DNA of 64,000 bases from Xiphydria camelus (GCA_963678675.1 OY783194.1:11678451-11742450); one strand, 5' to 3'; shown: positions 43,555 through 55,567, counted from the stretch's first letter. Made by a program: numbers and translations. Notes: generated by a model not told the origin, from the letters alone.

Positions 43555-44640
43555 TTAACTACTCAGTAGACACAATTATATAACTTCAAGTTAATATTAA
43601 CAGAACTCAATGTAACGAGTTAGATTGTTTGTTAGTTTCTCGTTACTAACCTGAAAGTTATAATTTTTATTCAGTAGGTACAAGCTAGATGTTAGGTAAC
43701 ATAAAGCTGGGATGTTAATCATATTATGTAATGCGATGTTAATAATACTGGGATAATAATAATACTATATAATGTACATGAATATAACGATAATGTTATT
43801 CGAAATTATATTAAATAATGATACACCTATCACATGATTGTTAAAAGAAAAGGGAAGCATACCAAATTACGTATCATTCTCTCTCTCTACGAGTATATTA
43901 TCTTTATATCGTCTATTGGGGATTTAAAGTAGAAAGCAAAGCTTTACATAAGTACATAAGCTATGGTTACGCGCTCGCTTGAATGTTAAATGAGATGACA
44001 ATTACCTCGTAATTATAATTTTAAGAGTTCGGAAAGTGCTACATTGTTGTGAGGTGATAGCGTTATATTGTCCTGTTCTAGTCCAAGTTAATAATGATTG
44101 GCTATGTTTTCTATTTGCTGGTTAAAGTTAATGAATGAGATGCATATGCATCTCAAACTCACGGATGCCATTTCTCAAATAACATTCTGACGTCTATGTC
44201 TAGAAACTTTTTAGTTTTCTTTTGGAAGATATCCCAAAGCTATTATTTACGAGAGGCTTCTGAAGTAAAGATCCTGAAGACCTCTTTATATCAATACCTC
44301 ATATAAGACAGCTTTTGGCCATCATTATAAAGAGTTCCTAATAAGATCTTGAGATATCAAAAAACCCTTTGAAAAGTTCCCCTGACAAGCCTGTTTTTTC
44401 AGGTTCCTATTATATAATAAATTGACATTTTCAACGTTGTCCTCTTACACCGAGAATTTCGTGTTGTTAATTTTTGATAGATGGTAACAGTAAAACAGAG
44501 TAGATGCATGAAGAACTGTGTAGTGATTTGGTTAAGTGTCAATTTTTAAACATGACTCTTTGAGAAAACATATTGATTCACATTGAATAGTTATTCGACG
44601 AAATAATATTTTGAACTCATTATGACATCGCAAAATATCA
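43555..44640. other. AT-rich non-coding, no gene seen
   Basis: No frame, hairpin or repeat of note. Confidence 0.5.
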
Positions 44641-44800
44641 TCTATATAAATAAAAATATAACTGTTCGTTTGTGGTCGTCCTAAGATCTCCGAAAGTTCT
44701 TTACCGATTGGTTTGAAATTTTGACACACAAGGTTGCAGTCGGATACGCGAGCGTGTTTTAGTATATTTACAATTTATATACCTACTCCCTTAACGGAGT
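44641..44800 (+). mobile_element. Helitron 5' terminal fragment
   Basis: Begins TCTATATAAATAAAAATATA after A (44640), then GATCTCCGAAAGTTCTTTAC and TGAAATTTTGACACA. Helitrons start with TC, and the same internal block occurs upstream of the Helitron 2 gene (about 48265-48305). No gene follows, so this is a solo 5' end or a truncated non-autonomous copy. Confidence 0.65.
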
Positions 44801-45063
44801 AAATAAATAAAAATATAAAAGAGAGCCCGCTATAACGAGGCGGCGGGCCGTTGCTAAGGGCTGTAAACTATGTAGGTTGTAAAAAGAGGACGGGCGTGAG
44901 CACTGAGAAAACATTCAGTCATTCAGGAGCCGCGGAGATAACAGATCGATCGAGAATAAACTGTTTTCGCTGTTTTCGATATCCTTCATCCTTGATTTCC
45001 CATATATAAGCCGGAACTAAATGCGCGTCAACCAATTGAGATAATGAAGTGTACCGGAACATA
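44801..45063. other. unassigned, possible LTR-like segment
   Basis: CCCGCTATAACGAGGCGGCGGGC near 44826 can fold, and AATAAA appears near 44955. No LTR ends proven. Sequence probably continues beyond the palindrome at 46017. Confidence 0.3.
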
Positions 45064-45065
45064 CA

Positions 45066-46016
45066 GGGTCTTCAAAAAGTCCCGGTACGGCTGATTATCT
45101 CAGCGGGAAATCATTTTAGAGAAAAATATTTAATGCAAAATTTTTAGGATTTTTCCCTGGCTACCCAATGGTCATATTGGATTTGACCTTGACCATGACT
45201 TTCAAGGTCATATCAAGGTCAAATTGATCTTTTTAAATGCGAACCCCTATTTTTGATACCGGAAATGAAAAGAGCGAGAAATTTCACATTCTAATATGTC
45301 CTTGACCATTTTTTTCAAGTGACCTTTATGGTCAGCGGAGCACAGTGGGAAATTTCCTTGAATTAGAAGGACATCATTCTTAATGGCTTATTCAACTTAA
45401 GCCAAATTCGGTATAGGAGGTTTTTTGGGTCGCTGATCACGAATCTGAAGTCAGATTTCAATAATTCAAGATGGTGGATCCAATATGGCGGACGAGATTT
45501 TCGAAAATTGACGGATTCGTGCCAAATTTCGTATAAGTGGGTTTTTGGGTCGCTGATCACGAATCTGAAATCAGATTTGAAAAATTCAAAATTTTCCAAA
45601 TTTGGCACGAATCTGTCAATTTTCGAAAATCTCGTCCGCCATATTGGATCCGCCATCTTGAATTTTTGAAACCTGACTCCAGGTTCGTGATCAGCGACCC
45701 AAAAAACCTCCTATATCGTATTTTATTTAAGTTGAATAAGCCATTAAGAATGTTGTCCTTCTAATTCAAGGAAATTTCCCACTGTGCTCCGCTGACCATA
45801 AAGGTCACATGAAAAAAATGGTCAAGGACATATTTGAATGTGAAATTTCCCGCTCTTTTCATTTCCGGTATCAAAAATAGGGGTTCGCATATACAAAGCT
45901 CAATTTCACCATTTTGTAGCCAGGGAAAAATCCTAAAAGTTTTGCATTAAACATTTTTCTCTCAAATGATTTCCCGCTGAGATAATCAGCCGTACCGGGA
46001 CTTTTTGAAGACCCTG
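45066..46016. mobile_element. 951 bp palindromic element with TA duplication
   Basis: Ends CAGGGTCTTCAAAAAGTCCC and mirror, TA on each side (45064-45065, 46017-46018). Arms of about 470 bp are inverted copies; smaller inverted repeats (GGGTCGCTGATCACGAATCT) lie within each half near the centre. No coding capacity; frames at 45363-45656 and 45537-45764 mirror each other. Confidence 0.88.
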
Positions 46017-46018
46017 TA

Positions 46019-46304
46019 TATAGTGCATTTAGTGTGGCGTGCAAGCGCTCTAACTTGCAGTTAGACGGTTCGTCTCCATCCAGTCTCACTTGCTATCGTC
46101 AGGGACGACCGAAGCCCTACACCGTCAATTCAGAGTAGTGTATCGCATCTTATCTTATATGGTACGTATCTCCTTTACAGTCAGTGTAACTCATTGTAAA
46201 TGACATTCTAAATCATCAAACCTGTATCTATAGTGAGTGCAGTGATAAATTATTTGAACTAACGGATAGGTTTAAATCCACCTTGCGGCACGTTATAGGT
46301 ATAC
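46019..46304. other. non-coding, no gene seen
   Basis: Nothing recognised. It resumes the sequence interrupted by the palindromic element. Confidence 0.4.
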
Positions 46305-46857
46305 ATTTAGGGAGGGAGGGGGGTGGGGGGCCTAACGGGTGGAAAAAACTCTATTTTTACGAATTTTTTTCAGAGCTATTGTTGAAGTAGATATATTTTA
46401 AAGTTTCGCAAGTTACAAAGCATCATTCGAACAACATTTTGTAATTTTTTTGTAGCAAAAATATTGAGAAATAAGCCGGTAACGAAGCATTTTCGAGGAC
46501 GCCTTTTAGAAAAGATGATTTGCGGTGGACACTATATTTCAGCGTAGAATTATCTCAAATAAAGAAATCAAAGCAATTTAGTTATACAGATTTTTTTCTA
46601 GACCCCAACGTTTTCTTTTATTTTTTTCCATTTTTCAATTTTTGATGGTTGTTTGAAGTCAAGAGATTGCGATTTTTCACGAAAAAATCCGCCATTTGTT
46701 GCTGTAAACCCCCCTTAATGTAACAAAAAAAAAAGTTGGGATCTGGTATTTTATATGTAGAACGTGTGTACAAAATTTGAAAAGAATCGGTGCAGTAATT
46801 TTTAAATGACGATGTCCACAGGCTTTTAAAACTTGGTTTCGAGAAGAAAGCGTTTAA
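46305..46857. repeat. direct repeat R, left copy
   Basis: G-rich start, then TTTTTTTCAGAGCTATTG, ACAAAGCATCATTCGAACAA and TTGCGGTGGACACTATATTT, ending GCGTTTAA. Same order and orientation as 47384-47956. Contains CCCCCCTTAATG near 46709, the mirror of the TTAAGGGGGG that opens the right copy. Confidence 0.85.
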
Positions 46858-47379
46858 GGTTTCTCGAGCGGTACAGGGGCTTTTTCCCTGCTAAAAGTTA
46901 GTCCACTTAAGTACAGTAACACTCTAAAGTATGTTCTTCCTGCGATGTGGCGACACGTTTGACGTACAGTAGTATGTGTGTATTTGTGAGTTCAAAAATG
47001 GAGCCCAAAACATCTGGTCATGCATCTGTGCGTCATGCAACGTTGCCGCATTGACTTATCGGTTATAGGTTAAATTTATAAAGAACAATTAATAAAAAAT
47101 AACGGGCTTCTTAATGAACGTGAAAATTGGTATAGATGATTTTAGTTCATTAAACTTGCTGTTCAAAAAACTTCAGAATTTTTTCACAATTTTTTCAGAA
47201 ATATCGCGGTTTGTTGGTTATAACCCATAAGAACGTATGTTATTTTGTTATTCAAAAATCTTCGCAACGAGCTTCTTAAAAGACTTGAAAATTTAACTGA
47301 ATTTTTCTTTACTTCAATCTACCGAATGCAATCATTTTCAAGCATTTCTCACTATTTTTAGTATAACGCTCGAGAAACC
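46858..47379. mobile_element. 522 bp TTAA-flanked element with GGTTTCTCGAGCG ends
   Basis: Perfect 13 bp inverted ends GGTTTCTCGAGCG, each bordered by TTAA (46854-46857, 47380-47383). TTAA duplication fits Kolobok or piggyBac superfamilies. It lies exactly between the two R repeats. No protein recognised inside. Confidence 0.7.
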
Positions 47380-47383
47380 TTAA

Positions 47384-47956
47384 GGGGGGGGGGGGGAGGG
47401 TTAGACCCCTATAACGCGTGGAAAATAGGAAAATAGCTCTATTTTCACGAATTTTTTTTAGAGCTATTGTCGAAGTAGATATATTCTAATGTTTCGCATG
47501 TTACAAAGCATCATTCGAACAACATTTTGTAACTTTTTTGTAGAAAAATATTGAGAAATAAGCCGGTGATGAAGCATTTTCGAGGATGCCTTTTAGAAAA
47601 GATGATTTGCGGTGGACACTATATTTCAGCGCAGAATTATCTCAAATTAAACAATCAAAGCAATTTAGTTAAAACAGATGTTTGTCTAGACCCCTACGTT
47701 TTTCTTTAATTTTTTGTGCATTTTTAAATTTTTGGTGATTGTTTGAAGTAAAAATTGCGATTTTTCACGAAAAAATCCGTCATTTTGTTGCTGTATAACC
47801 TCCTTAATGTAACAAAAAAAGAAAAAGAAAAACGTATGGGTCTGGTATTTTATATGTAGAAAGTGTGTACAAAATTTGAAAAGAATCGGTGCAGTAGTTT
47901 TTAAATGACGATGTCCACGGACTTTTTAAACTTGGTTTCGAGAAACAAGCGTTTAA
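47384..47956. repeat. direct repeat R, right copy
   Basis: Starts as a run of 13 G after TTAA and matches the left copy to its GCGTTTAA end with moderate divergence and small indels. Confidence 0.85.
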
Positions 47957-48363
47957 AGCGCCGAGTTGTTGCCGCTCCGCAGTATTAGAGGAGCGGAGAC
48001 TTAAAGGTCTATGACTGAGAGTTTTGCTTCGATTGACTTGAAATTTGGACACAACATTCTTTAAATGTTTTACTATAAGAAAAGGCAATAAAAAATCGAT
48101 TTTTGGAAAGTGTTAGACTCTACGTGTTACGCAATAGCGTCTTCGGGATTTACGACCACGAGGAGACCTCTAACCTTGAACGTATCGCAACCGAATATCT
48201 GGAGAGTGTGAAATAGTAAAGATTTATCTTCTGAGCGCTTTTGTTCGTTTGTTCAAAATCTGAAATCTCCGAAAGTTCTTCACCGATTGCTTCGAAATTT
48301 TGACACAACGTTGCACTTGAATACGCGCGTGTTTTTATATACCTGCTTTCATTCATCCAAATA

Positions 48364-51300
48364 ATGCCTCGCAGAAGATCAAACTTAGGGCGTTATACTC
48401 GCAAAATGGAAGTAACGCAACGAGTAATTGCAAATCAAACTGAGGAAGAACGGGCATCAACGAACGAGCGAAAGAGACATAGAATGGCCCAAATACGTGC
48501 CGAGGAAGTAGCAGAGCAACAGAATGAACGCGACGGACTAAGAATGGCTGAAAGACGTCAACGAGAAACAGCAGATCAGCATCAAACACAACTCCGTGCT
48601 CAGCAATCACGCGATTACAATTGCCTTGCATTCCGTTACAACCCAGCTGACGATTATAGTTTGAACCGGCATATTCTCATCGGCCATATGACTGAAGTGT
48701 GTCCTTATTGCAAGACTCTGAAAGGACCCCGCACTATTTTAAGGTAAAATGGGTTTCATTCACGGAATCTAGAAACTATATAGACTTGTATGTTAGGTCA
48801 TCCTGATCACAAAAATCCTTGGCATAAAAAATTCTACCGACAGGATTTCGAGATATCTGCCGCTGAAGTGAAAGAGTGCCCTATCAAAATAATTCTTGAA
48901 TATGAGTTTCGGCAACCTATAATGGCGGAGCCAGACGTGTATGGTTTATATGTATGCCGTATTATACATATGTATATATGGATATGTATATATATATATA
49001 ACTACTGGACCGTTGCCGCACTTTTGCGTCACCCTGTATATATATATATACATGTCCATATACATATGTATAATACGGCATACATATAAACCATTGTTTT
49101 TGAACGTCATTGGGTGTTAATACACGTCTGGCTGGGCCATTATAGGTTGCCGAAACTCATATTCAAGAATTATTTTGATAGGGCACTCTTTCACTTCATC
49201 GGCAGATATCGCGAAATCCTGTCGGTAGAATTTTTTATGTCAAGGATTTTTGTGATCAGGATGACCTAACATACAAGTCTATATAGTTTTTAGATTCCGT
49301 GAATGAAACCCATTTTACCTTAAAATAGTGCGGGGTCCTTTAATGAAGAAACGAAAGGAATGTGTTGCGCCGCCAGGAAAATTAAACTGCCTCAACTAGG
49401 AGAACCGCCAGAGCCATTAAAAACTTTGCTTGCCGGACATACCGCTGAATCAAAGTATTTCCTATCTAACATCAGGAAATACAGCTCATGCTTTCAAATG
49501 ACGTCGTTCGGCGCATAAATCGTAACAGCTCAATTCATGCCAACTTTCAAAGTGAGAAGACAAATTTATCATAAAGCCGGCTCCCTGCTTCCGTTTCCAG
49601 ATGATCAATATAAATTCCTACAAATGTACTTCATCGGTGATGGCAATGATGAATTGAATGCACGCTGCGGAATTTCTACCGGCATAAAAAGATCCATCAT
49701 TTTCCAACTACAAGAGCTTCTTCACGAAAAGAAAACCATTTAGTGCGTTTGTTCAAAACAGCAATTGAGATGATGCCATCTAATACACACAAAATTGTTA
49801 TACATGCTGACATAACGCCCGCTGGAGAACATGTGCAATACTCCACCTATAGACGAAGTGGCAACTGTTATAGACGCAGATCAATTCCAACATAGAGATA
49901 TTGTTCTTCATCGGAGAAACGATCAATTGCCCAAAGTTGCAGAAACTCATCAATGCTACGATGCCCTCCAATATCCAATCATTTTTTGGGATAGTGCCGA
50001 TGGATATCACTTCAACGTTAAGATGATAAATCCAGTCAGTGGCGAAGAAACAAATAAGAAATTCAGCGCAATGAACTATTATTCATACCGATTAATGATT
50101 CGAGAGAGTGAAAACGATCACATTTTGAAATGCCGTCAATTATTTCACCAATCATCAATTCAATTATTTCATCGTAGATATGTATGCAAAAATCGAAACA
50201 GAACATTTGATATTCATCCGTTTGAATCTTACCAAGCTTTTCTCTGAGGAATACGTTCATTTTCGAGATGCAGTTTTAAATGACGGTAATACAACTAACG
50301 TTGGAACAATAATGATTTTGCCATCTTCATATACAGACAGTCCACGTCATATGCATGAGGACGCTCAAGATGCAATTGCGTATGTTCGTCACTACGGGCG
50401 TCCAGACCTATTCATTACATTCACATGCAATCCAGCGTGAGACGATATACAATAGCTCTTACTTCCTGGGCAATCGCCGGTGGATAGGCACGACATCACA
50501 GCATGTGTTTTCAAACAGAAGCTGAAATCGCTGAGGAATTTCATAGTAAAACATGAAGTGTTTGGGTCTGTGCGCTGCTAGATGTACTCAGTGGAATGGC
50601 AAAAGAGAGGATTGCCACACGCACATATACTAATCTGGTTCTATAACAAAATTACTTCTAACGAAATCGACGATGTGATATGCGCTGAAATACCCGATGC
50701 CGACATCGATAAGAATTTGCATGAAGTTGTGACGAAAGGTACACTGAATCCAAATTCACCATGCATGATAGACGGAAAATACTCTAAGCGATATCCTCGA
50801 GCATTAGTATCCAACACCGGTATTAGATAACCGGTGGGTTGTTTCATATTCGCCTTTGCTATCAAAAACATACAAAGCGCACATAAATGTGGAATACTGT
50901 AACTCCATTAAATTAATAAAATACATTTGTAAATATGTGAATAAAGGCAGCGACATGGCAGTTTTTGAAGTGCAACCAGAAAGAAGTGATAGGAATGCGG
51001 TCATACATATCGATGAAATCGCATATTATCAGGCTGGAAGATACATAAGTAGCAATGAAGCTGTGTATGGCGAATTCTTTCATTTCCCATAGATGAACGA
51101 AATCCAGTTGTTGTTTACTTATTGTTAGCAGTATATCTAGAAAATGGACAACGCGTATATTTCACAGCTGCAAATGTGCAACAAATATCCCAGAATCCGC
51201 CGGCTACAATGTTAACTGCTTTCTTCACGTTATCTCAAAATAACGCGTTTGCGAAAACACTACTGTATTCGGAAGTGACTACATATTAAACATGGAATGC

Positions 51301-51728
51301 GAGTAGAAAATCATTTGAACGACGTAAACGAGGAGAGCGAGTCGACGGACAACCTGGTATATTCAAAGAAACTACGATAGGCAGACTGTATACCGTGCAT
51401 CCCAATCAAGATGAATGCTTCTTTCTTCGCATGCTTTTGGTAAATGTGCCCGGTCCAACGTCTTTCCAGCAATTGAGAATTTATTGTCAATGGCGTTACA
51501 CATGCCACTTTTTGCAGTGCATGTCAAGCTTTGAATCTATTGGAGAACGACCGACTCTGAGATGTATGCATTAATGACGCGTGCCGCACGTCATATCCAA
51601 ATCAAATTCGTGTATTGTTTGCAATCATATTGACCGCCTGCTTTCCTTCATCTCCGACAGTTATGGAAGAAATATAAATCGCACATGTGGCTGAAGTTAT
51701 TTTCCGTCGAATATGCCAGGAAAATTCA
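48364..51728 (+). pseudogene. Helitron 2 Rep region
   Basis: ATG at 48364 opens MPRRRSNLGRYTRKME, a basic leader with R/E-rich repeats, then NCLAFRYNPADDYSLNRHI and HMTEVCPYCKTLK. After the fold-back (48724-49338) it resumes FNEETKGMCCAARKIKLPQL. Further on: MPTFKVRRQIYHKAGSLLPF, ETHQCYDALQYPIIFW, MNYYSYRLMIRE, YVRHYGRPDLFITFTCNP, EWQKRGLPHAHILIWF (HUH, near 50600) and IKYICKYVNKGSDMAVF (paired Tyr, near 50925). At least five stops or frameshifts follow. It retains catalytic residues that Helitron 1 also keeps but cannot make a full protein. Confidence 0.87.
48724..49338. mobile_element. 615 bp fold-back inserted in Helitron 2
   Basis: Ends GGACCCCGCACTATTTTAAG and its mirror; arms of about 250 bp. 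The loop holds (AT)n-rich inverted stretches and GACCGTTGCCGCACTTTTGC. The flanking Rep codons read Leu-Lys then Phe-Asn across the junction, matching the family without loss or gain, so no target-site duplication is visible. Confidence 0.88.
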
Positions 51729-51983
51729 AATACAGTCAACTCTCGTTAAAAGGCCGGTGGACGGGCTGTAGGAGAGGCGCATTCTGAGAAATGGCCTTCC
51801 CCCACTCTTTGCGTCACTCCCCTCAAACGATTTCTTACTTTCGTTTCGCTCGATAATAGTCCGCTACGAATTTTCGTATTTGGCGTTCGCGGCAAGCCTG
51901 GAATCGCAGAGGTGCCACCAAATGTAAATCAAATTCAATGTTCACGCATCAGGTGAGAAATTAGAGGTTAGAAAATTTAATGT

Positions 51984-52300
51984 TGTATTCTAAATGAAAT
52001 GATATTTATAAATGGAATGATTCGTTTATTGAGCAAAGCGTTCACATACTATTCTACCCTTTCCCCATTCCATTGTATATTACTTTTTTATACCAATAAA
52101 CCGTGGTTCTAGAATAAACTAATTATCCAAACTTCTAAAAGATTTCGTACGGAATTTTCTTTCAAATGTTGTATTCATAAATGAAATGATATTTATAAAT
52201 GGAATGATTTGTTTATTGAGCAAAACGTTCACGTGCTATTCTACCCTTTCCCCATTCCATTGTATATTACTTTTTTATACCAATAAATCGTAGTTCTTGA
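51984..52300. repeat. tandem direct repeat, about 185 bp period
   Basis: TGAAATGATATTTATAAATG through CTTTTTTATACCAATAAA occurs at 51992-52105 and again at 52177-52285; a third, partial copy lies at about 52395-52445. Located where Helitron 2 lacks its helicase. Confidence 0.8.
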
Positions 52301-52446
52301 AGGAACTCAAGGGAAGGAGATTTCATTCGAAATTCATTCATTTCATTTCATTAAAAAAATTCATCATTTTTTTCATTTTTTTTTCATTTTCTTTCTATAT
52401 TCATAAATAAAATGATTCGTTCATTGAACAAAACGTTCGCATATAT

Positions 52447-52563
52447 TTGAGCACCATCAACAAAGCTCAGGGCCAATCTTTAGAATTATGCGGTTTAGAT
52501 CTAGATACGGATTGCTTCTCACGTGGACATTTACATTTTTATAGTGGATGTGGACGTGGATAG
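52447..52563 (+). pseudogene. Helitron 2 helicase C-terminal remnant
   Basis: Frame reads LSTINKAQGQSLELCGLDLD, then DCFSRGHLHFYSGCGRG and a TAG. This aligns with ITINKTQGQS..CFSHGQLYV of Helitron 1, the final helicase motifs. All earlier helicase motifs are gone. Confidence 0.75.
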
Positions 52564-52621
52564 TTACATTTATATTTACATACAGACTGAGCCACAGCAA
52601 TGCGTGGCAGGGTACAGCTAC

Positions 52622-53920
52622 TTAAATAATAAATTGCTACTCGCTCAAAATGCCACAGATGTACGAATATGGTAAGCAAAGAAGTATTATGTAGTATGAC
52701 GAGGTGTAACGTAACCCACTTACACTCGCTAAAGCTAGAGACGTATGCAACGTCACGAAGCGGTCACGATCCAGAGTGAATTGAAACCTCGAAAGGAAAG
52801 GACGAGCTACGTTAACGAGGATAGTTTCAAAGCGATTCGAATAATGACATTGTCACGAACCCGCATCGCCATGGCTCGCAGAGGTGAATGTATACCGCTT
52901 ACCAATTTTCGGGGAGTGTGTGCACTTTTGATGGAGGTATGATTCAATCAACGGATTCTGGGCGCACGTAGGAATGACGCAAATCAAGTTAAGCCAATAA
53001 CAATCGGCACTGTTTTAAATTAGCCTCTCCGGTGAACGGATGAGTGGTCCAGGACTGAGTACGGCACCTAGCTGTAGTCGAGTGAACGAATTTCGTTAGC
53101 TGTGTCAGCTGAAGTAACCTTGTTACCGCTATCGCTGTAATCATATTTTATCCTGCAAGACCACCGCCCCGAATGAGATTACGTCACGGTGAAAAAACCA
53201 CACCCGCGGGGCTTGCTTTGACTCTCATTTACATCGACATTATGCATTCAGCCCTCACGACCGTCCGTTAACCTAACAATCGTTGATCCAGCAACCTCGT
53301 ACTCGGGAGATCTGCTTCTTGCGAAATGAGATCGCGCCGACGAATCTCACACCTTCCTTTCGAAGAAATTCCATTCAACCAGTAGAAATCGGATTCGATA
53401 TTTAACCATTGAATCCAATTTTGGTGAATTGATTCAATTTCTTTTCATAGGGCTGTATCTAGGTACACAAACACCAACCTACGCCATTCATGAAATCCAC
53501 AATGATAAAAGCCTGATTAAGATAACTGTAACTTTCCTGCTGGAAAAAACTTTAAGTTACGATAATACATAATCAAATAGCAAATAAATTAACTGTTTAT
53601 GTTCTAAACAAATATTATCGAGTAAAGAAAAATTGAAAAAATTTGGTTCCGCCTCGGAATAGGGAGGGGTTCGGACCAAAAATATTTTATATTATTTCTC
53701 TGTGGAAACTATTATGCATGTGTAAGTAACCATGTACGTGAAAGAATTTAAAAAAAAAAATAAAATTTACTACTTCAAATTGCACATTGTAACTCCGGCG
53801 ATAACGTTAGGGACGAGAACGTTTTCTTATTGGTCACTTGCCAGACACAAGCTCCGCCTTCTCCTGGGGAGCAGTGCAGGCATATAGCGCGAACGTGATT
53901 TAACTATCTGGCTCTCTTAG
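52622..53920. other. non-coding, no TE recognised
   Basis: Moderate GC, no repeats matched elsewhere in the window, and no convincing frame (52745-52942 has no known motif). One of the few candidate single-copy stretches here; regulatory content is possible but not shown. Confidence 0.4.
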
Positions 53921-54095
53921 ATCGGCAAATGTTTCGGGGGTGAATCAGCGATGGTCAGAAGGGAAAAGATCTAAGCTTCTATTTGAGGAAAGTCTTATTG
54001 TTGAGGCAGATGAAGTTGATAAAAACAATAAGATTGACGTAAATTCCCTAAAAGATTCTGAAGTAAAGAAACTTCGACGAAGTGCACGTACTTAA
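53921..54095 (+). CDS. possible terminal exon, unknown protein
   Basis: CTCTCTTAG at 53912-53920 is a plausible splice acceptor. In the phase leaving one base, the frame reads SANVSGVNQRWSEGKRSK, LLFEESLIVEADEVDKNN and DSEVKKLRRSART, then TAA at 54093-54095. The acidic-then-basic end looks like a protein C-terminus but matches no family I know. It lies just outside the second copy of the SWIM/THAP transposon, and its first bases (ATCGGC) match those of exon 2 at 11426, in the same phase; this could be chance. Confidence 0.28.
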
Positions 54096-54462
54096 GATTT
54101 GCCTAACGTATCATATGATGAAGATTACTGTTGAATATTAATTTTTTATAAATTTAATCACGATACTATCAATTTTTATTTAACCTTATTAGAATATAAG
54201 AGTAATTTGTATCTACAAACTTATGTATGTATCAGCATAGATTTAAGATTGAATGATAATGATTACTTGGTCTGTTTAAGGTCTTCTTTTGGGGTTTTTC
54301 CTTAATCCGTAGCAACAAATGTTGGACTATTGTTATGTTCCTCAAAAGCAAATTATAATAGATAAGAAAACTTCTACATTAATTTAATCGATTACTTCTT
54401 GAATGAGAGTATTGAAATAAGCAAAAACTGCTCGATGTTAGATATTTATAATCCTAAGTAAA

Positions 54463-54758
54463 CCCTTTCGCTCATGGTGACCACAAATGTGGACACGTGG
54501 ATTAATGTATATATAAGGTCATAAATTAGAATTTTTTGACCGTTTGTTCACAAGAAGTATATTCGTGGACATTGTAACGAACGTATAAGGCATATATCGC
54601 CATACGAATTAAAAATTAAATTTATAAATAAACTAAAATAATTAAATTTATGCCAAAAAATTTTTTTATTAAAAAAATTAAAATTTAAAGCATCGAAGAA
54701 CTGGAATATACATTATCAATTGTATGGCTGTAAAAATAAAAATTCGTGAGTGAAAGGG
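54463..54758. mobile_element. 296 bp TTAA-type MITE (CCCTTTCGCTCA)
   Basis: Left CCCTTTCGCTCATG, right mirror TGAGTGAAAGGG, followed by TTAA (54759-54762); the left duplicate has decayed to TAAA. Copy 1 of the host element has an empty TTAA at 11799-11802. CCC ends on TTAA indicate a piggyBac-mobilised MITE. Confidence 0.87.
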
Positions 54759-54903
54759 TTAAGAATATGATTTATTATCGCAAAGGAAAGGTAAGAGAGA
54801 GAGAGAGAGAGGGTACAGATTTATAACTCTACCCTTGCTAAAAAGTTTCCAATACTTTACAACCGGAAAAAACCCGGCGGACCTAGCGGCCCAGATGAGC
54901 ATT

Positions 54904-55096
54904 GTGATGTGTAGCTTGATACAGAGTGATTTCTGGTCACTCTGTCCCTTCTAAACGGGCTTTGCAGCGTCTACTAAATAAGAAATAGTTAGTTCCGAGA
55001 CAGCAACAACGAAGTGTATGTGATTTTTCGACGTGTGGACGTTAAAACCCGCGCTGAAGCCACTACTACTTAATACGTACTGCTGGCTGTTGCATT
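54904..55096. mobile_element. 188 bp insertion with GCATT duplication
   Basis: GCATT at 54899-54903 and 55092-55096 flank sequence absent from copy 1 (empty site near 11666-11670, GCGTT on that strand). The insert lacks inverted ends, and I see no tRNA-like box or poly(A). Origin unknown. Confidence 0.6.
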
Positions 55097-55567
55097 TTCT
55101 ACGGTAAATCTACTCGTTGCGAGCATAGTTTAGACGTTGTGGCGGGGGTGTCTGGCAGCTGACGTCACGCAACGTAGCCTCGTGTCAATTCATGATTTTT
55201 AAATATTTATAGCACGATTAACTCTTAATATTTTGCGCTACAACTTCGGTTAACGTTTTTGTGACCCAAGCTCTATCGATTTTCATAAAAAAAAAATTAC
55301 CGAACCTCCCTAAATTGAGCGTATATCTTTTCATCATGAGCGGTCATCCATTCAACTACTACCGCGCTTTTTGCTGCTTAACTTCGTTGATCGGCCGGTG
55401 TACTTGAGTCCTCATCTACTGCACGCTCCTGTATTAGACATGAGATAAATTTTAAATTATAAAGGAGAGATGCGTTCGAAAGATAAAATTCTTCAAGTTT
55501 CTTTGAGTTGTCAACCATGCATGCACTGTTTGTGGCTTCATTACAATTATTTATAAATTAAAGTATA

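Larger units (their letters stand above)
48008..52621 (+). mobile_element. Helitron 2, near full length but decayed
   Basis: 5' flank contains Helitron-type leader blocks (GAAATTTGGACACAA near 48040; ATCTCCGAAAGTTCTTCACC near 48268). A TC at 48008 or one near 48230 could be the true start, so the 5' boundary is uncertain. The Rep frame runs 48364-51728, a helicase remnant lies at 52447-52563, and the 3' tail has GCCAC..GTGGC hairpin arms (52591-52608) followed by GGTACAGCTAC. A 615 bp fold-back is inserted in Rep, and about 720 bp of unrelated repeats replaces most of the helicase. Confidence 0.82.
54191..55280 (-). mobile_element. SWIM/THAP transposon, inverted partial copy 2
   Basis: Reverse-complement match to 11456-12071, including the TGACGTCA octamer (55160-55167), the CTCTACCCTTGCTAAAAAG block and the end of SWIM-type exon 2. 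It lacks the MITE present in copy 1 and carries two insertions that copy 1 lacks (54463-54758, 54904-55091). Homology stops at 54190 and 55280. No coding potential retained. Confidence 0.85.

Noticed and set aside
43119..43583. 154-codon plus-strand frame with hydrophobic stretch
   Set aside because: Looks membrane-like, but comes from A/T-rich codons and ends across the TTAA-flanked element's terminus; no family recognised.
44801..46304. LTR retrotransposon around the 951 bp palindrome
   Set aside because: No TG..CA pair, primer-binding site, polypurine tract or second LTR could be shown.
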